64,000 nt of DNA from Psychrobacillus sp. OK032 (GCF_900111345.1 NZ_FOGY01000009.1:62001-126000), one strand, 5' to 3'. Counted from the first letter of the stretch, positions 45,128-55,259 are shown. Notes: generated by a model not told the origin, from the sequence alone. A program made the numbers and translations.

Positions 45128-45515
45128 AAATTCAATGTACAATAGGGCAGGAATGGGAAGGGTTTGAGGGGAACGGGGAGAATACCAATACCCTTATTTT
45201 TGACAACTACAGGCAAGCTATCAATGATTAAATATAAACAGTTATTGAATAATTGTTATATTATTTTGATAATATTTACTTTCTAGTTTTATTTGTAAAG
45301 AAAAAATTGGACAATTTTATCAAATTATACGAGGTTGGGAAACACTTGAAATACCAGAGTGAACAAATATGAAAGCATAATTATTTTTTAGAATAGAGTT
45401 GTTTGGGCTATATATATTATTTCATATATTGCAAAATTCTACAAATACGTAATGGAAGCGTCATTTTTTTTAATCAGAGTAAAATAATACGGTAACAAAG
45501 ATTTGGTATATTCAA

Positions 45516-45564
45516 GGCAGGCAGATGATGGTGCTGCCGGAAAATTTGAGTAATAATCTTACTC
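45516..45564 (+). ncRNA. Possible structured leader of the repeat surface protein
   Basis: GGCAG (45516-45520) pairs with CTGCC (45534-45538), and GAGTAA (45548-45553) with TTACTC (45559-45564), with conserved-looking single-stranded runs (GGTAACAAAG upstream, CGGGCTGATATGAGG downstream). It lies 90 bp before the gene. I considered known riboswitch classes and could not match one. Confidence 0.35.
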
Positions 45565-45653
45565 GGGCTGATATGAGGTGAAATGATAATAACGGAATTT
45601 ATGAAAAATCCATCCTATCAGTAGAAAAAATACGAATTAGGAGAGATCAAGTA

Positions 45654-47315
45654 ATGAATAAAAAACAAATGGATTCTAAGAAAGTAAATAAAAACTTGTC
45701 GAAGAAAGTAGCACCACTAGTGATGTCAACATCAATGATGGCTGCAACCTTTTTAGCAGCTGGTGCACCTATTTCTGCAGCAGAGCTTGATACAAAGGGC
45801 GTTAATCCGGAAATTATTAAACAAGTGAAAAATCATGGTCAGGAAGTTTCTGCATTAGCAAAAAGTCTACCAGGATCTCCTGAAAAAGGTAAACTAGTTA
45901 GCAAACTAGCCCAAGTTAATTCCGGAGCGACTAATGATGATCCAGATAATAATGTTAATATAGATGAAACAAATAATGATGTGCTACAAGAAGATAAAAT
46001 AAGTGATGATACAGCAGCTGATGAAGAAGGAACAGCTGTAGAAACAGAAGCACCGACAGCTGAAGCAGGCCAAGTAGAAGAAGGTACAGAAGCAGTTGAA
46101 GAAGGAACAGCTGAAGAAACAGAAGCTCCAACAACTGAAGCTGGCCAAGTAGAAGCTGGTACAGAAGCAGTTGATGAAGACGAAGCAGCAGAAGAAACAG
46201 AAGCCCCAACAACTGAAGAAGGCCAAGCAGAAGCTGGTACAGAAGCAGTTGAAGAAGACGAAGCAGCAGAAGAAACAGAAGCCCCAACAACTGAAGCTGG
46301 CCAAGTAGAAGCTGGTACAGAAGCAGTTGAAGAAGACGAAGTAGCAGAAGAAACAGAAGCCCCAACAACTGAAGAAGGCCAAGCAGAAGCTGGTACAGAA
46401 GCAGTTGAAGAAGACGAAGCAGCAGAAGAAACAGAAGCCCCAACAACTGAAGCTGGCCAAGTAGAAGCTGGTACAGAAGCAGTTGAAAAAGACGAAGCAG
46501 CAGAAGAAACAGAAGCATCGACAGCTGAAGCTGGCCAAGTAGAAGAAGGTACAGAAGCAGTTGAAAAAGACGAAGCAGCAGAAGAAACAGAATCACCAAC
46601 AGCTGAAGATGACCAAGCAGAAGAAGGTACAGAAGCAGTTGAGGAAGACGCAGCAGCTGAAGAAACAGAAGCCCCAACAACTGAAGAAGGCCAAGTAGAA
46701 GGTGTTACAGAAGCAGTTGAAAAAGACGTAGCAGCTGAAGAAACAGAAGTACCAACAGCTGAAGAAGGCCAAGTAGATGGTTCACACAATCAAGAAGATA
46801 ACTCTAGTACATGGGTAGATGAAACTTATCAGTTTATCGGTAATGGCTATCAAAGTGTTATTGGATACTATCAAACCCTTATTGAACAAAAATTAGCGCA
46901 AACAAGTGATGAATCTGAAAACGTTGAAGCAATTGATGTAGTATCCGATATATCTGCTGATGCTGGTAAAACAGATACATCCCAAGACATCCCTGTTGAT
47001 AACGCAAATACAGATCTAACAAATGATACTGACGTTAATCTAGAAATCCCAGTTGTTGAAGAAAATGAAGATCAACCTTCTGATGTAGAAACACCAGAGC
47101 AAGAAACCGTAGAATCAGTGGAAAATACAGTATCAGATCTTGAAGAACCAGTACAAACAGTAAATGAGGAAGTGATTTCGGCTACTGAAACAGAACAAAC
47201 GAGTCAAAATGAGGTAGAAAAGGAATCCGACCAAATCTCTTTAAAGGATAAAATGGTTGGATACTATCAAGGCCTAGCAGCTTCATTCTCTAACCTCTTA
47301 AACTTCCTAAAATAA
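45654..47315 (+). CDS. Secreted acidic protein with 26-residue tandem repeats
   Basis: 553 residues: a signal peptide (to about residue 43, ending ISAAE), a short unique segment, nine full and one partial repeats of the type EETEAPTTEAGQVEAGTEAV (residues 129-373), then a unique acidic region. Two similar amphipathic segments, VDETYQFIGNGYQSVIGYYQ and KDKMVGYYQGLAASFSNLL, frame the C-terminal part. There is no LPxTG, LysM or membrane anchor, so it may be released or held by charge. Start ATG 45654 after GGAGAG. Function unknown; surface or biofilm matrix protein is a guess. Confidence 0.78.
   Translation: MNKKQMDSKKVNKNLSKKVAPLVMSTSMMAATFLAAGAPISAAELDTKGVNPEIIKQVKNHGQEVSALAKSLPGSPEKGKLVSKLAQVNSGATNDDPDNNVNIDETNNDVLQEDKISDDTAADEEGTAVETEAPTAEAGQVEEGTEAVEEGTAEETEAPTTEAGQVEAGTEAVDEDEAAEETEAPTTEEGQAEAGTEAVEEDEAAEETEAPTTEAGQVEAGTEAVEEDEVAEETEAPTTEEGQAEAGTEAVEEDEAAEETEAPTTEAGQVEAGTEAVEKDEAAEETEASTAEAGQVEEGTEAVEKDEAAEETESPTAEDDQAEEGTEAVEEDAAAEETEAPTTEEGQVEGVTEAVEKDVAAEETEVPTAEEGQVDGSHNQEDNSSTWVDETYQFIGNGYQSVIGYYQTLIEQKLAQTSDESENVEAIDVVSDISADAGKTDTSQDIPVDNANTDLTNDTDVNLEIPVVEENEDQPSDVETPEQETVESVENTVSDLEEPVQTVNEEVISATETEQTSQNEVEKESDQISLKDKMVGYYQGLAASFSNLLNFLK
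46038..46773 (+). repeat. 78-bp tandem repeats within the surface-protein gene
   Basis: Units of 78 bp (the first 72) code for the 26-residue repeats. Units 2-6 alternate between an AGQVEA and an EGQAEA form, showing a higher-order 156-bp doubling. Likely to vary in copy number. Confidence 0.85.
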
Positions 47316-47382
47316 GAGGGACTCTCTAGCATAATCGATTGTAGTATAAGAGTTTAATGGCTTTGGACTGAATAAAAAGAGG

Positions 47383-47422
47383 AAGGGGAATGAAGAAGGA
47401 GAATATTCATTCCCCCCTTTTT
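47383..47422 (+). terminator. Terminator of the surface-protein gene
   Basis: GGGGAATGAA (47385-47394) pairs with TTCATTCCCC (47406-47415), followed by CCTTTTT. Confidence 0.85.
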
Positions 47423-47547
47423 GAGTATATTGTAAACAAGACTTCCGAAAAAAAATTTTCAGGTGCAAACATTTTGCTAACACAATCAAGTGGAAAATAG
47501 TAAATTCCCGCTAAAGATGTTACACCCTAGATTCAGCAAACCCTTGA

Positions 47548-47613
47548 TATACCGAACTTTTCGCAAACATCGTTAAAGATATAACACACTCTCACCTTAT
47601 GGACTGCATGATA
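47548..47613. other. Integration scar 4 / right direct repeat
   Basis: CCCTTGATATACCG, CATCGTTAAAGATAT and CTGCATGATATAA run parallel to 41811-41893 (scar 3). It is degenerate relative to the groEL tail. The gap 47423-47720 contains no gene. Confidence 0.55.
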
Positions 47614-47720
47614 TAAAAATAACCAGAAACCCTTTGTAAATGAAAGGTTTCCAGTTCGTTTTGAACTGCTTGACCACTTTTTGACCACTTCGGTGTGTAA
47701 AAAAATGCATATGACTAATT

Positions 47721-48000
47721 TTAGAGAAGGTCTTTCATCAGTTTGCTAAACTGTTGGGAGGCCTTTTCTTCCATGTTTTTTGTCATGTGTGCATAAATGT
47801 TCATAGTGGTGTTTATATCGGTATGGCCTAATCGTTGTTGAATTTCTTTAACAGCTACTCCAGCTTCATTAAAAGTAAAGTATGCGTGTGTGTGTCTGAA
47901 ACCATGAAGATTAAGGTGTTTTATGATGTCGGATTTCGGAAATAGGCGTTGCAACCTTGTTGTAATAAGTTTTATTACCATAGGAAATCCTTCCTTCCCG
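47721..48000 (-). pseudogene. Tyrosine recombinase C-terminal relic 4
   Basis: Minus frame: GKEGFPMVIKLITTRLQRLF, LHGFRHTHAYFTFNEAGVAV, QQRLGHTDINTTMNIYAHMTKNM, ending KLMKDLL. Catalytic Arg, His and Tyr are present but the N-terminal two thirds are lost. Nearest relative in the window is relic 1. Confidence 0.85.
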
Positions 48001-48147
48001 GCAAATCAAGCTGGCGTGAATAATTCAGGTTCATTTATACTATTAATCGAAGAAAACAATAGTTAGATATGGTACTATAGTCTATAATGAATTTACGGTA
48101 TCAATTAAGTCAATTTTTGTGAAGATTCGTGTTAGGAGCGAAAGCTA

Positions 48148-49821
48148 ATGATTCAAAAGGATTTGAAAGAACTATATGACATACAAGCTGCGCTAAACTC
48201 CACTACTATATTAGCGATTACAGATATTTTAGGTAAGATTACATTTGTAAATGATAAGTTTTGTGAGATATCTCAATACACCTCTAAAGAGTTAATAGGC
48301 AAAACACATAGTATCATCAATTCAGATTTCCATGAAAAATCTTTTTTTCAAGATATGTGGACAACAATTTCCGTGGGGAAATCGTGGAGAGGTGAAATTC
48401 GAAATAAAGCAAAGGATGGTTCTATTTACTGGGTGGACACATCCATAGTCCCTTCCTTAGACGAAAAGGGAAAACCCTATCAATATGTTGCGATTCGACA
48501 TGATATAACAGAAAGAAAAGAGCTCGAAGTTCTTCTTCAAAAACAAGTCACCGAGGATGTCCTAACAGGTCTTCCTAATGCCATATTCTTTGAAAATGAA
48601 GTTAGAAATAGATTAAACAATAAGGAAAAGTTTTTTCTACTAGTCCTTAACTTAGATGATTTCAAAAGCATCAATGAAAGTCTAGGACTTTTCCATGCCA
48701 ATCAAATTTTAAATAGAGTTGGAATACGTCTATCTGATGCTCTCCAGAGTAGTCAGCACGTTTTATCGAGAGTCTTTAATGATGAATTCTCTGTTATATG
48801 CAATACAACTGAAGAGGGAGTAAGGAAAATAATTCATTCCTTAATGCATCATTTTGAGAGCCCGATTTCATACTTAGACATAGATTATTACATAACGTTT
48901 AGTGTAGGTGTTTCTAAATTACCAACTAGTACGGATACATTTGAGGATACCCTGCAAAGTGCATTCCATGCAGTAAACGTAGCAAAAGCAAGTGGAAAAA
49001 ATACATATGCTTTCTTTAATAACAGTATGATTATTGATACAAATCGAAAATTAACACTTAAAAATGCTATGCATGAAGCCATTCAAGAAAAACGTTTTAT
49101 CATGCACTACCAACCTCAGTGTAATACTGAAATGGAGTTTACTAGTTTTGAATCGCTTGTGCGATGGAATGATCCTATTTTAGGTTCAGTATCTCCAGGT
49201 GAATTTATCCCATTAGCTGAACAAACAGGGTTAATCATTCCATTAGGTTATTTATTATTTGAGCTTGTGTTACAAGATCTGCCCAAATTACAAGAAGCTA
49301 CTGGGGAAAAAGTAAAAGTTGCATTTAACTTGTCCCTAAAACAGTTTTTTGATACGAAGCTCATTTCAAAGCTGAAACAACTATGTAACGACTATGAGAT
49401 AGATCCAAGCTATATAAAAATTGAAATTACTGAAGGGGTTTCAACTACAAGGACAGATTATGTAGTGTCTGTTATTCGTCAATTACGAGATGTTGGAATG
49501 GAAGTAGAATTAGATGATTTTGGCACTGGCTTTTCTAGTTTAAAGCATTTAAAGGACTTTCCGATTAACTGCATAAAGATTGATCAAAGCTTCGTAAAAG
49601 ATGCCTTAAATTGCCCAACAAGTAAAGCGATTATTAACGGAATCATACATTTAGCACATGAGCTTGGATTTACAGTATTTGCAGAAGGAATTGAAGAGGA
49701 AGAACAACTAAAATATTTATTAGATGCGGGCTGTGATGGATTTCAAGGATATTTGCTTGGAAAACCTCAGCCACTTAGCTACTATCAAAAGGAGAAAACT
49801 TTAAATGGCTCTATTTTTTAA
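48148..49821 (+). CDS. PAS-GGDEF(degenerate)-EAL protein, probable c-di-GMP phosphodiesterase
   Basis: 557 residues without membrane helices: a PAS domain (about 12-125, with the PAC end [20 protein letters not shown]), a GGDEF domain (about 135-295) whose signature is FNDEF (210-214) and so probably cannot synthesise c-di-GMP, and an EAL domain (about 310-550). The EAL part keeps YQPQ, E335[31 protein letters not shown] and AEGIE, so hydrolysis of c-di-GMP is expected. It overlaps the HemAT-like gene by 17 bases, suggesting a joint signalling module. Confidence 0.88.
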   Translation: MIQKDLKELYDIQAALNSTTILAITDILGKITFVNDKFCEISQYTSKELIGKTHSIINSDFHEKSFFQDMWTTISVGKSWRGEIRNKAKDGSIYWVDTSIVPSLDEKGKPYQYVAIRHDITERKELEVLLQKQVTEDVLTGLPNAIFFENEVRNRLNNKEKFFLLVLNLDDFKSINESLGLFHANQILNRVGIRLSDALQSSQHVLSRVFNDEFSVICNTTEEGVRKIIHSLMHHFESPISYLDIDYYITFSVGVSKLPTSTDTFEDTLQSAFHAVNVAKASGKNTYAFFNNSMIIDTNRKLTLKNAMHEAIQEKRFIMHYQPQCNTEMEFTSFESLVRWNDPILGSVSPGEFIPLAEQTGLIIPLGYLLFELVLQDLPKLQEATGEKVKVAFNLSLKQFFDTKLISKLKQLCNDYEIDPSYIKIEITEGVSTTRTDYVVSVIRQLRDVGMEVELDDFGTGFSSLKHLKDFPINCIKIDQSFVKDALNCPTSKAIINGIIHLAHELGFTVFAEGIEEEEQLKYLLDAGCDGFQGYLLGKPQPLSYYQKEKTLNGSIF

Positions 49822-51100
49822 CAAGAAGGATTCAACAAGCACAATTGATTTTAAACAAATGCTTCCTGTAACATTGGATATCTCAAATGAGCCAGAAGTA
49901 CAAAAACAAATTGCTTTAATTCACTTAACTAAAAAAGACCTTTCTATTCTTCAACATCTACAACCTTACATTGAAAAAATATTAAATAATACGGTAGTAC
50001 GTTTCTATAAATCTTTAGAAGCTGAACCTAAATTAATGAAGATTATTACAGATAATAGCAGTGTCGAACGACTGAAAAAAACATTGTATCACCATTTGTA
50101 TGAAATGTTCGCTGGAGTAATTGACTCTAACTATTTGTCTCAAAGGAAAAAAATTGCACAAGTACATGTCAGAATTGGTCTAGAACCTAAATGGTATATG
50201 GGTGCTTTTGAAACGTTACACTATGAATTTTCACAATTTGTGATTGGATTATCGATATCTACTGAAGATCGAACTAATGCCATAACTGCTATCAATAAAA
50301 TATTAAATTTAGAACAACAATTGGTATTAGAAGCCTATGAATTAGAAAATACGAGGCTGCGGTTAGAAGTAAAAGCTCTGCAAGATTCCGTTAAACAAGG
50401 CGTTTACAATACTGCTCAAGAACTAGCTGCTGTAAGTGAAGAAACAAGTGCATCTGTTGAACAGCTAGCTTCCCAAGCTAAAGCGATAGAAGAATTTACA
50501 ACACAAAGTCTCTCATTTGTTACACATACAGAGGAGAAATCAATAGATGGGCAACTCCTTCTAGGTAAACAAACTAAACAAATGCAATTAATACATGAAA
50601 GTATTGGCACATTGCAGAAAAAAATGGAGCAACTCCAAATTTCTTCTAATAGAATTCGAGAAATTGTTGGTTTAGTTACAGCAATCGCCAATCAAACAAA
50701 TCTGCTTGCGCTAAACGCTGCAATTGAAGCAGCTCGTGCAGGAGAACACGGTGCAGGTTTTGCTGTCGTTGCATCTGAAGTTCGAAAACTTTCCGAAGAA
50801 ACCAAAAAGGCAATTGATAATGTGACCGCTCTCATTCAAGAGACAGATGATGGAATCATAGACATGACTCAATCCGTTTCAGAAATGAACTATCTTATTA
50901 ATGATGGTGCAGAAACATATAATCAGGTTTCTAATTCTTTTAATGATATTGTAGAAGCAATGTCCGGAATTAAGATGCAGAGTGAACGATCCAATGAGGA
51001 AATCACTATAATTTCTACCATTTTGAATGAGTTAAATCAAGCAATTGAAATGATTGCACATTCCTCAGATGGATTAATTGATACGATTAATGATTTGTAG
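49805..51100 (+). CDS. hemAT: HemAT-type globin-coupled methyl-accepting transducer
   Basis: 431 residues: a globin sensor domain (about 20-185) with proximal His121 ([19 protein letters not shown]) and distal-side Tyr68 ([11 protein letters not shown]), matching B. subtilis HemAT His123/Tyr70, and a cytoplasmic chemoreceptor signalling domain with the hairpin tip [26 protein letters not shown]. No membrane segments. Senses oxygen and signals through CheA/CheW. ATG at 49805 after AAGGAG inside the preceding gene. Confidence 0.9.
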   Translation: MALFFNKKDSTSTIDFKQMLPVTLDISNEPEVQKQIALIHLTKKDLSILQHLQPYIEKILNNTVVRFYKSLEAEPKLMKIITDNSSVERLKKTLYHHLYEMFAGVIDSNYLSQRKKIAQVHVRIGLEPKWYMGAFETLHYEFSQFVIGLSISTEDRTNAITAINKILNLEQQLVLEAYELENTRLRLEVKALQDSVKQGVYNTAQELAAVSEETSASVEQLASQAKAIEEFTTQSLSFVTHTEEKSIDGQLLLGKQTKQMQLIHESIGTLQKKMEQLQISSNRIREIVGLVTAIANQTNLLALNAAIEAARAGEHGAGFAVVASEVRKLSEETKKAIDNVTALIQETDDGIIDMTQSVSEMNYLINDGAETYNQVSNSFNDIVEAMSGIKMQSERSNEEITIISTILNELNQAIEMIAHSSDGLIDTINDL

Positions 51101-51352
51101 CACCTAATAATAAAAGTGAAAGGCGCCCACTCAGGTTTTCGGGTCACTTTGAACTGCACATATACCTACACCTTTAAAGATTTTTACTTTATTACATTTG
51201 TGAGATAGATTTATTCGGGTAGCTTTGTTCACTACCTAGTTTATGATATGCGTCTATTTGGCATGGAAATACAAGGTGCCACGGTGATGTTTGCGGTCAA
51301 TTTCAAGCGAATACTCACATTTTTAAAAGAAAAAGAATAAAAAAGATCAAAG
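51101..51352. other. Gap without genes
   Basis: No terminator with a convincing stem follows the HemAT gene at once, and no gene was seen. The right end meets the hairpin at 51353. Confidence 0.4.
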
Positions 51353-51401
51353 AAATAGGCAACTTCTTGTTCAAAGTCTAACAAGAAGTTGCCTATTTTA
51401 A
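51353..51401. terminator. Very strong bidirectional hairpin
   Basis: A perfect 19-bp stem (51353-51371 with 51380-51398), 8-base loop. Terminates the ymaF transcript from the right and perhaps hemAT from the left. A second weaker hairpin with AAACCC/GGGTTT arms lies at 51426-51456. Confidence 0.85.
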
Positions 51402-51518
51402 GTAAACGCACCCCATTGAAGAGTAAAAACCCCTTGGAGGCCCAAAGGGTTTGTTTGATAATGAGTGGTTGTTATATAATTTAAAATTTTTATAAAAATT
51501 GCGAGTCAGAAAACGCCA

Positions 51519-51899
51519 TTATAAACTTGTTCTTCCGCTATAACTGTGTCTATGTGGATTATCACCATTTACAGTAGTAAATCCACTAAACTCATGATAA
51601 TGACCGCTGTTAGGAAGTGGAATAGCTGGACCGGTAACTCCTCGAATCTCATGTCGATGTCGATCATCGACAGATGTAAAAGTAAAGTATCTATGATTGT
51701 GTGGTACACCACTTGGTGCTGGTTCAGTAGTTCCGGCATATACATGATTATGTCCTACATTAAAAGATGTAACACCTCTAAATTCGTGGACATGAGCGGG
51801 CACGGGTCTTCCATCCCATTGAGTAATAAGAAGCTGATGGGAATGCGTAGGATCAGAATCGTCTGAATGATACATGAATCCGGAAACTGGTATTTCCAA
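51519..51899 (-). CDS. ymaF: YmaF-family His-rich protein
   Basis: 126 residues with spaced HxH groups: DPTHSHQLLI, PAHVHEFRGVT, GHNHVYAGTT, PHNHRYFTFT, DRHRHEIRGVT, SGHYHEFSGFT and PHRHSYSGRT. This HxH-(x)n-GxT pattern is that of Bacillus YmaF. The TTG start at 51899 lies eight bases after AAGGAG; upstream open frame has no ribosome site. Metal binding is likely from the histidines; a spore-coat role is possible but unproven. Confidence 0.8.
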   Translation of the reverse strand: MEIPVSGFMYHSDDSDPTHSHQLLITQWDGRPVPAHVHEFRGVTSFNVGHNHVYAGTTEPAPSGVPHNHRYFTFTSVDDRHRHEIRGVTGPAIPLPNSGHYHEFSGFTTVNGDNPHRHSYSGRTSL

Positions 51900-52218
51900 A
51901 AGTATAACTCCTTTTTGCTTTTTCAATACTATATGTATGGGTAGTAAAAAAGGTTTCAAACTTATCCCGATAAAGAGGTTTGTTAGCAAAAATACGCCAC
52001 ACCTCTCGATTTATCATTTGATATATTTATTCAACAATTTGTGAAGTATTATACTTAAGTAACGGAGCCTTAGGACACCTAATATTATTTAGGTGTCTTT
52101 TTTTATAAAACTACTTGATGTACCAATTGAAGTTTAGCAATGCTGAGTATAGGCGAATGTACAGACTGTCAATTCTTACATAGCATAACCTAAATCATAT
52201 TCAAAGGAGGAAAAAATA
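51900..52218. other. Gap with a short hairpin
   Basis: CCTAATATTATTTAGG near 52079-52094 precedes Ts and could end a small rightward transcript. No gene seen. Confidence 0.35.
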
Positions 52219-52404
52219 ATGACACAATTTGGTTACGATCGACATGACAGGTACGATGATGAATACGGTTATGACGGTTATGGGAGACCTTACAGAAGAC
52301 GACATCCACATTATCAATACCCATTTTTCCCTATTTACCCATTCTACCCAATCTACCCACCATACTATCGCTATCCATACCATCATTATCCATACCATCA
52401 TTAA
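52219..52404 (+). CDS. Small Tyr/Pro/His-rich coat-like protein
   Basis: 61 residues: an acidic and basic head (MTQFGYDRHDRYDDEYGYDG, then GRPYRRRHPHYQ) and a Tyr/Pro tail ending RYPYHHYPYHH. ATG follows AAAGGAGG. Composition as in short coat or exosporium proteins; compare the 55-residue protein at 36717. Confidence 0.6.
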   Translation: MTQFGYDRHDRYDDEYGYDGYGRPYRRRHPHYQYPFFPIYPFYPIYPPYYRYPYHHYPYHH

Positions 52405-52627
52405 CCATACAACCGTCCTTATGGCTCTTAATATATCTAATGCCAACTCTCAAAATCAAGGACCGGCAGAATTTTAAATATAAATACTGTCGGTATCGTT
52501 TCGTTTATTATGTTCATGAAATCGAATAATTTAAAAATGTGTTTTAGTAATTTCTCTCTTAAACTACCATGAAAATAAGTTTCTTCAAGACTCTTCTCAA
52601 TCGTTAAAAAGAGGAGGGCGTACATAA

Positions 52628-52783
52628 ATAGGTCAATGTATTTTGTGGGCTACTAGTATGACTCCTCTAACCATTTTCATTCCCTGTGGTGCAGCACTAC
52701 TTTATGCTGCATGGATGGTTAAAATGAGCGTTGATCGAAGAAGGATTGATTTAAATAGGTACTATTTTTATAAGAAGTTCTGA
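52628..52783 (+). CDS. Possible 41-51 residue membrane microprotein
   Basis: From the ATG at 52658 the frame gives MTPLTIFIPCGAALLYAAWM and a basic tail (VKMSVDRRRIDLNRYYFYKKF). No ribosome site precedes that ATG, but AGAGGAGG (52610-52617) stands at the right distance from an in-frame ATA at 52628, which would add ten residues. One membrane helix with a positive cytoplasmic tail. Weakly supported. Confidence 0.3.
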   Translation: MGQCILWATSMTPLTIFIPCGAALLYAAWMVKMSVDRRRIDLNRYYFYKKF

Positions 52784-52865
52784 TTTAAAAGGAAATTTTT
52801 TTTGATTGTTGGGGGACGTAGCGTTGTATTGTATCTAAAAAACGTTTTGTATGAGGTGGACCGAT

Positions 52866-53426
52866 GTGTTTTTAAAATCAATTTCAGATGATGTTCGATT
52901 TGCCCAATTAGAATTTCGTAAACATACAAAAGTGAAGAGGCTTGTTTTAGGATCTTTACTCGCCTGTATGGCTACTGTACTTCAGGCAGCTGGTGGCTTT
53001 TTACCAGGGATCGGATATTTTATCAGCCCATTTGCCACTTTACCTATTTTGATTGGTGCTATGTTTTCCATTCAGATGGGAGTGATGTCTTATTTTCTTA
53101 CCATCCTGTTGCTATTCATTCTGTTTCCAAGTGAAATAGTCATTTTCCCTTTTACAACAGGGGTGATAGGGGTTGGTATAGGTGCAGCTTTTTCCTTTTT
53201 CAAGAAGAGATTAAACATTATTATTATTGGTGCCATTCTCTTAACGTTAGGTATTATGACTCTACTATATGTTTTCCACTTTCCCGTACTTGGTCCAGCC
53301 GTATCCGAATCTTATTCATTTCTTACAGCAGGAAGTATTTTTATATTTTCTTTCCTTTATAACTGGTTATGGGTTGAGATGGCTTTATTCTTTTTTAAAA
53401 AATTTAAGACCGTTATAACTTGGTAA
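52866..53426 (+). CDS. Integral membrane protein, possible ECF-type S-component
   Basis: 186 residues, five or six membrane helices. RLVLGSLLACMATVLQAAGG, then ISPFATLPILIGAMFS and FPFTTGVIGVGIGAAF resemble the way substrate-binding S-components of ECF vitamin transporters begin, but I recognise no specific family. GTG 52866 is six bases after GAGGTGG; the ATG at 52851 precedes that site. No ECF ATPase genes are near, as is usual for group II systems. Confidence 0.6.
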   Translation: MFLKSISDDVRFAQLEFRKHTKVKRLVLGSLLACMATVLQAAGGFLPGIGYFISPFATLPILIGAMFSIQMGVMSYFLTILLLFILFPSEIVIFPFTTGVIGVGIGAAFSFFKKRLNIIIIGAILLTLGIMTLLYVFHFPVLGPAVSESYSFLTAGSIFIFSFLYNWLWVEMALFFFKKFKTVITW

Positions 53427-53539
53427 CTCTCGTAGTTGTCTTACAGGACAAGCAACATAACCGTTCTATTGTAAGGAAAATACAAATATTTCGAGTGAAA
53501 TCAAGGTGTTCGGCTTTTAATTACCCGGAAAAATAAATA

Positions 53540-53577
53540 AACAAGGAGCCGATTGCTCTCTTGTTTGTTTTTTTTTC
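53540..53577 (+). terminator. Terminator of the membrane-protein gene
   Basis: AAACAAG-GAGC (53540-53550) pairs with GCTC-T-CTTGTTT (53556-53567, one bulge), then a long T run. Confidence 0.8.
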
Positions 53578-53638
53578 GATTCAATTAAATCCAAGAAAGA
53601 GATTTATTTGGTAGAAAGTAGAATTTTATAGTGATGAA

Positions 53639-55069
53639 TCATAGAACAATTTCAAAAATAGTACCTTGATTAAAATCAGTCACGTTCATAGAGCCATAAA
53701 CTCCTAAATATAGTCTCGTTTGATCTAGATTCGTACCTAAAGTAACATAATAAGCTGACCCGGACCCAAAATTATAATCGGTTTGAATAACACTAAAATC
53801 ATTTGGTTTACTATCTGTTCTTACCCTAGTATAGGCTAAAACCCCTTTACCCGGAAGTTGAGATTCCGCGTGTCGGGCTAGAAGATCGGTAAACACAACG
53901 CTTCCTGTTAAATTGGGGATTCCATTCCCCATATAAGCTTGCACACCTGTAAGTGCAGTTCCTCCAAACTTATCGGGTCGGGGATCTTTATGAAAATAAC
54001 TAGTTAAAGGCTGAAGACGCCTCATTGAATTTTTTACAGCTTCATTGTAATAAGCAATTGTTTTCTCCTCCATAGTTGGATTTGCAGAGCAGCCCCTTAT
54101 AATCGAAGTAGGAAAAGCACCTTCCCACCCTCGCCAGCCAAAGTTAATAAATCCTTCTTGGTCAGACTTAGATTTCATTAATGAATTCTGAACAAGCTGA
54201 GTAACTGGTATTGGTTTATATTGAACGAATGAAAAGATAGACTCTACCAAATCCTGTCCGACATTTCCCACATATTTGATATATTGATCATAAAACCTTT
54301 GATATGAAATGCCTGGAATATTTCGAACGCCTTTGGCGATTACCGTAAGTGTTTCCTGAATAGTTGCGGGAAGTTCATTAAAACGTGTGACTACGGGTGG
54401 ATTATCAATAAATGTATTCTTAACTACATCGATTTCAATTATTTTACCGGCTATTTCCATATCGTTCTGACTTAAATTAAATGGATCATAACCTGACCCA
54501 CCATCTCCGGTTGTTAAAACGAGTTTTCCTGTTTCAGGTGAAAAGTTTAAGCTATTGACACCATTATGATTTAAAAATGGTCTTCTTAAGTTAAGTAATG
54601 TCCGTCGCTTTTGAGGTTGACCATTCGATTGTAAAATCCATTCTTCAACTGTATCAATATGATTATATTGAGTTTCTCTATTTATCCACCTTAGGTTTAA
54701 AGTTCCGGGATCACACGGGTTAGGCATAAAACGTTCTGATAGAGCATCCGGACCTTGTGTACCAGCTACTGAATAATGAAGATAAAACAGACCGTTATAA
54801 TAAAAATCGGGATGAAACGCTAGACCTAGCAAACCCCTTTCATCATATCCACCACGAGAAACACCTAGTTCAGAATCGCCAAGTTTTATGATTCGCGAGC
54901 GAATATCTAAAAAATTTCTTATAACTCCATTTCCTATGTAAAAAATCTCTCCTACCTGGGTTGCGATAAATAATCTTTCCATTGAGTCACCCGGCAGTAT
55001 AGCTGTTTTCAAAACAGTGGGTAAATTTATCTTAGTTACAATGGGCAGTAAGCGAACCTTAACTTCTAT
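53639..55069 (-). CDS. PQQ-dependent sugar dehydrogenase-like (GSDH) beta-propeller protein
   Basis: About 476 residues. RGLLGLAFHPDFYYNGLFYL, NHNGVNSLNFSPETGKLVLT, GDGGSGYDP and NFGWRGWEG are typical of the soluble glucose/sorbosone dehydrogenase family of six-bladed propellers. No signal peptide. The frame and family similarity reach upstream of the first possible TTG (55012) to an ATA at 55067-55069, nine bases after AAGGAG, giving IEVKVRLLPIVTKINLPTVL. Either translation starts at ATA, or the true start codon has mutated. Whether it binds PQQ is not shown. Confidence 0.75.
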   Translation of the reverse strand: MEVKVRLLPIVTKINLPTVLKTAILPGDSMERLFIATQVGEIFYIGNGVIRNFLDIRSRIIKLGDSELGVSRGGYDERGLLGLAFHPDFYYNGLFYLHYSVAGTQGPDALSERFMPNPCDPGTLNLRWINRETQYNHIDTVEEWILQSNGQPQKRRTLLNLRRPFLNHNGVNSLNFSPETGKLVLTTGDGGSGYDPFNLSQNDMEIAGKIIEIDVVKNTFIDNPPVVTRFNELPATIQETLTVIAKGVRNIPGISYQRFYDQYIKYVGNVGQDLVESIFSFVQYKPIPVTQLVQNSLMKSKSDQEGFINFGWRGWEGAFPTSIIRGCSANPTMEEKTIAYYNEAVKNSMRRLQPLTSYFHKDPRPDKFGGTALTGVQAYMGNGIPNLTGSVVFTDLLARHAESQLPGKGVLAYTRVRTDSKPNDFSVIQTDYNFGSGSAYYVTLGTNLDQTRLYLGVYGSMNVTDFNQGTIFEIVL

Positions 55070-55223
55070 AACTTTACACTCCTTCTTACTGTTTTCCTTT
55101 TAAGAATATGATTAGAACGGTTCTATTAGTACCTAATTAGGGCTGGGGAATGTGACAAGGCAATCTGATTTAATAGGAACCTAAAGAGAAATGAATTGAA
55201 TTAGAAGCTGAGGGAAGCTAAAT

Positions 55224-55259
55224 AAAAAAAGCTCGATTCCACTTAAAAAGAAATCGAGC
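55224..55259 (-). terminator. Terminator 2 of the esterase gene
   Basis: GCTCGATT (55231-55238) pairs with AATCGAGC (55252-55259). On the minus strand seven Ts follow. Confidence 0.8.

Noticed and set aside
45480-45600. The leader before the surface protein, considered as a c-di-AMP, c-di-GMP or cobalamin riboswitch.
   Set aside because: Two hairpins are visible, but the conserved core sequences of these classes as I know them could not be found; kept only as a low-confidence structured leader.
45839-46789. Long open frames on the minus strand opposite the repeat surface-protein gene (up to 316 codons, rich in Ser/Ala/Val or Leu/Gln).
   Set aside because: They are by-products of the 78-bp repeats in the plus-strand gene; composition is simple, there is no ribosome site, and the plus-strand frame has a signal peptide, RBS and terminator.
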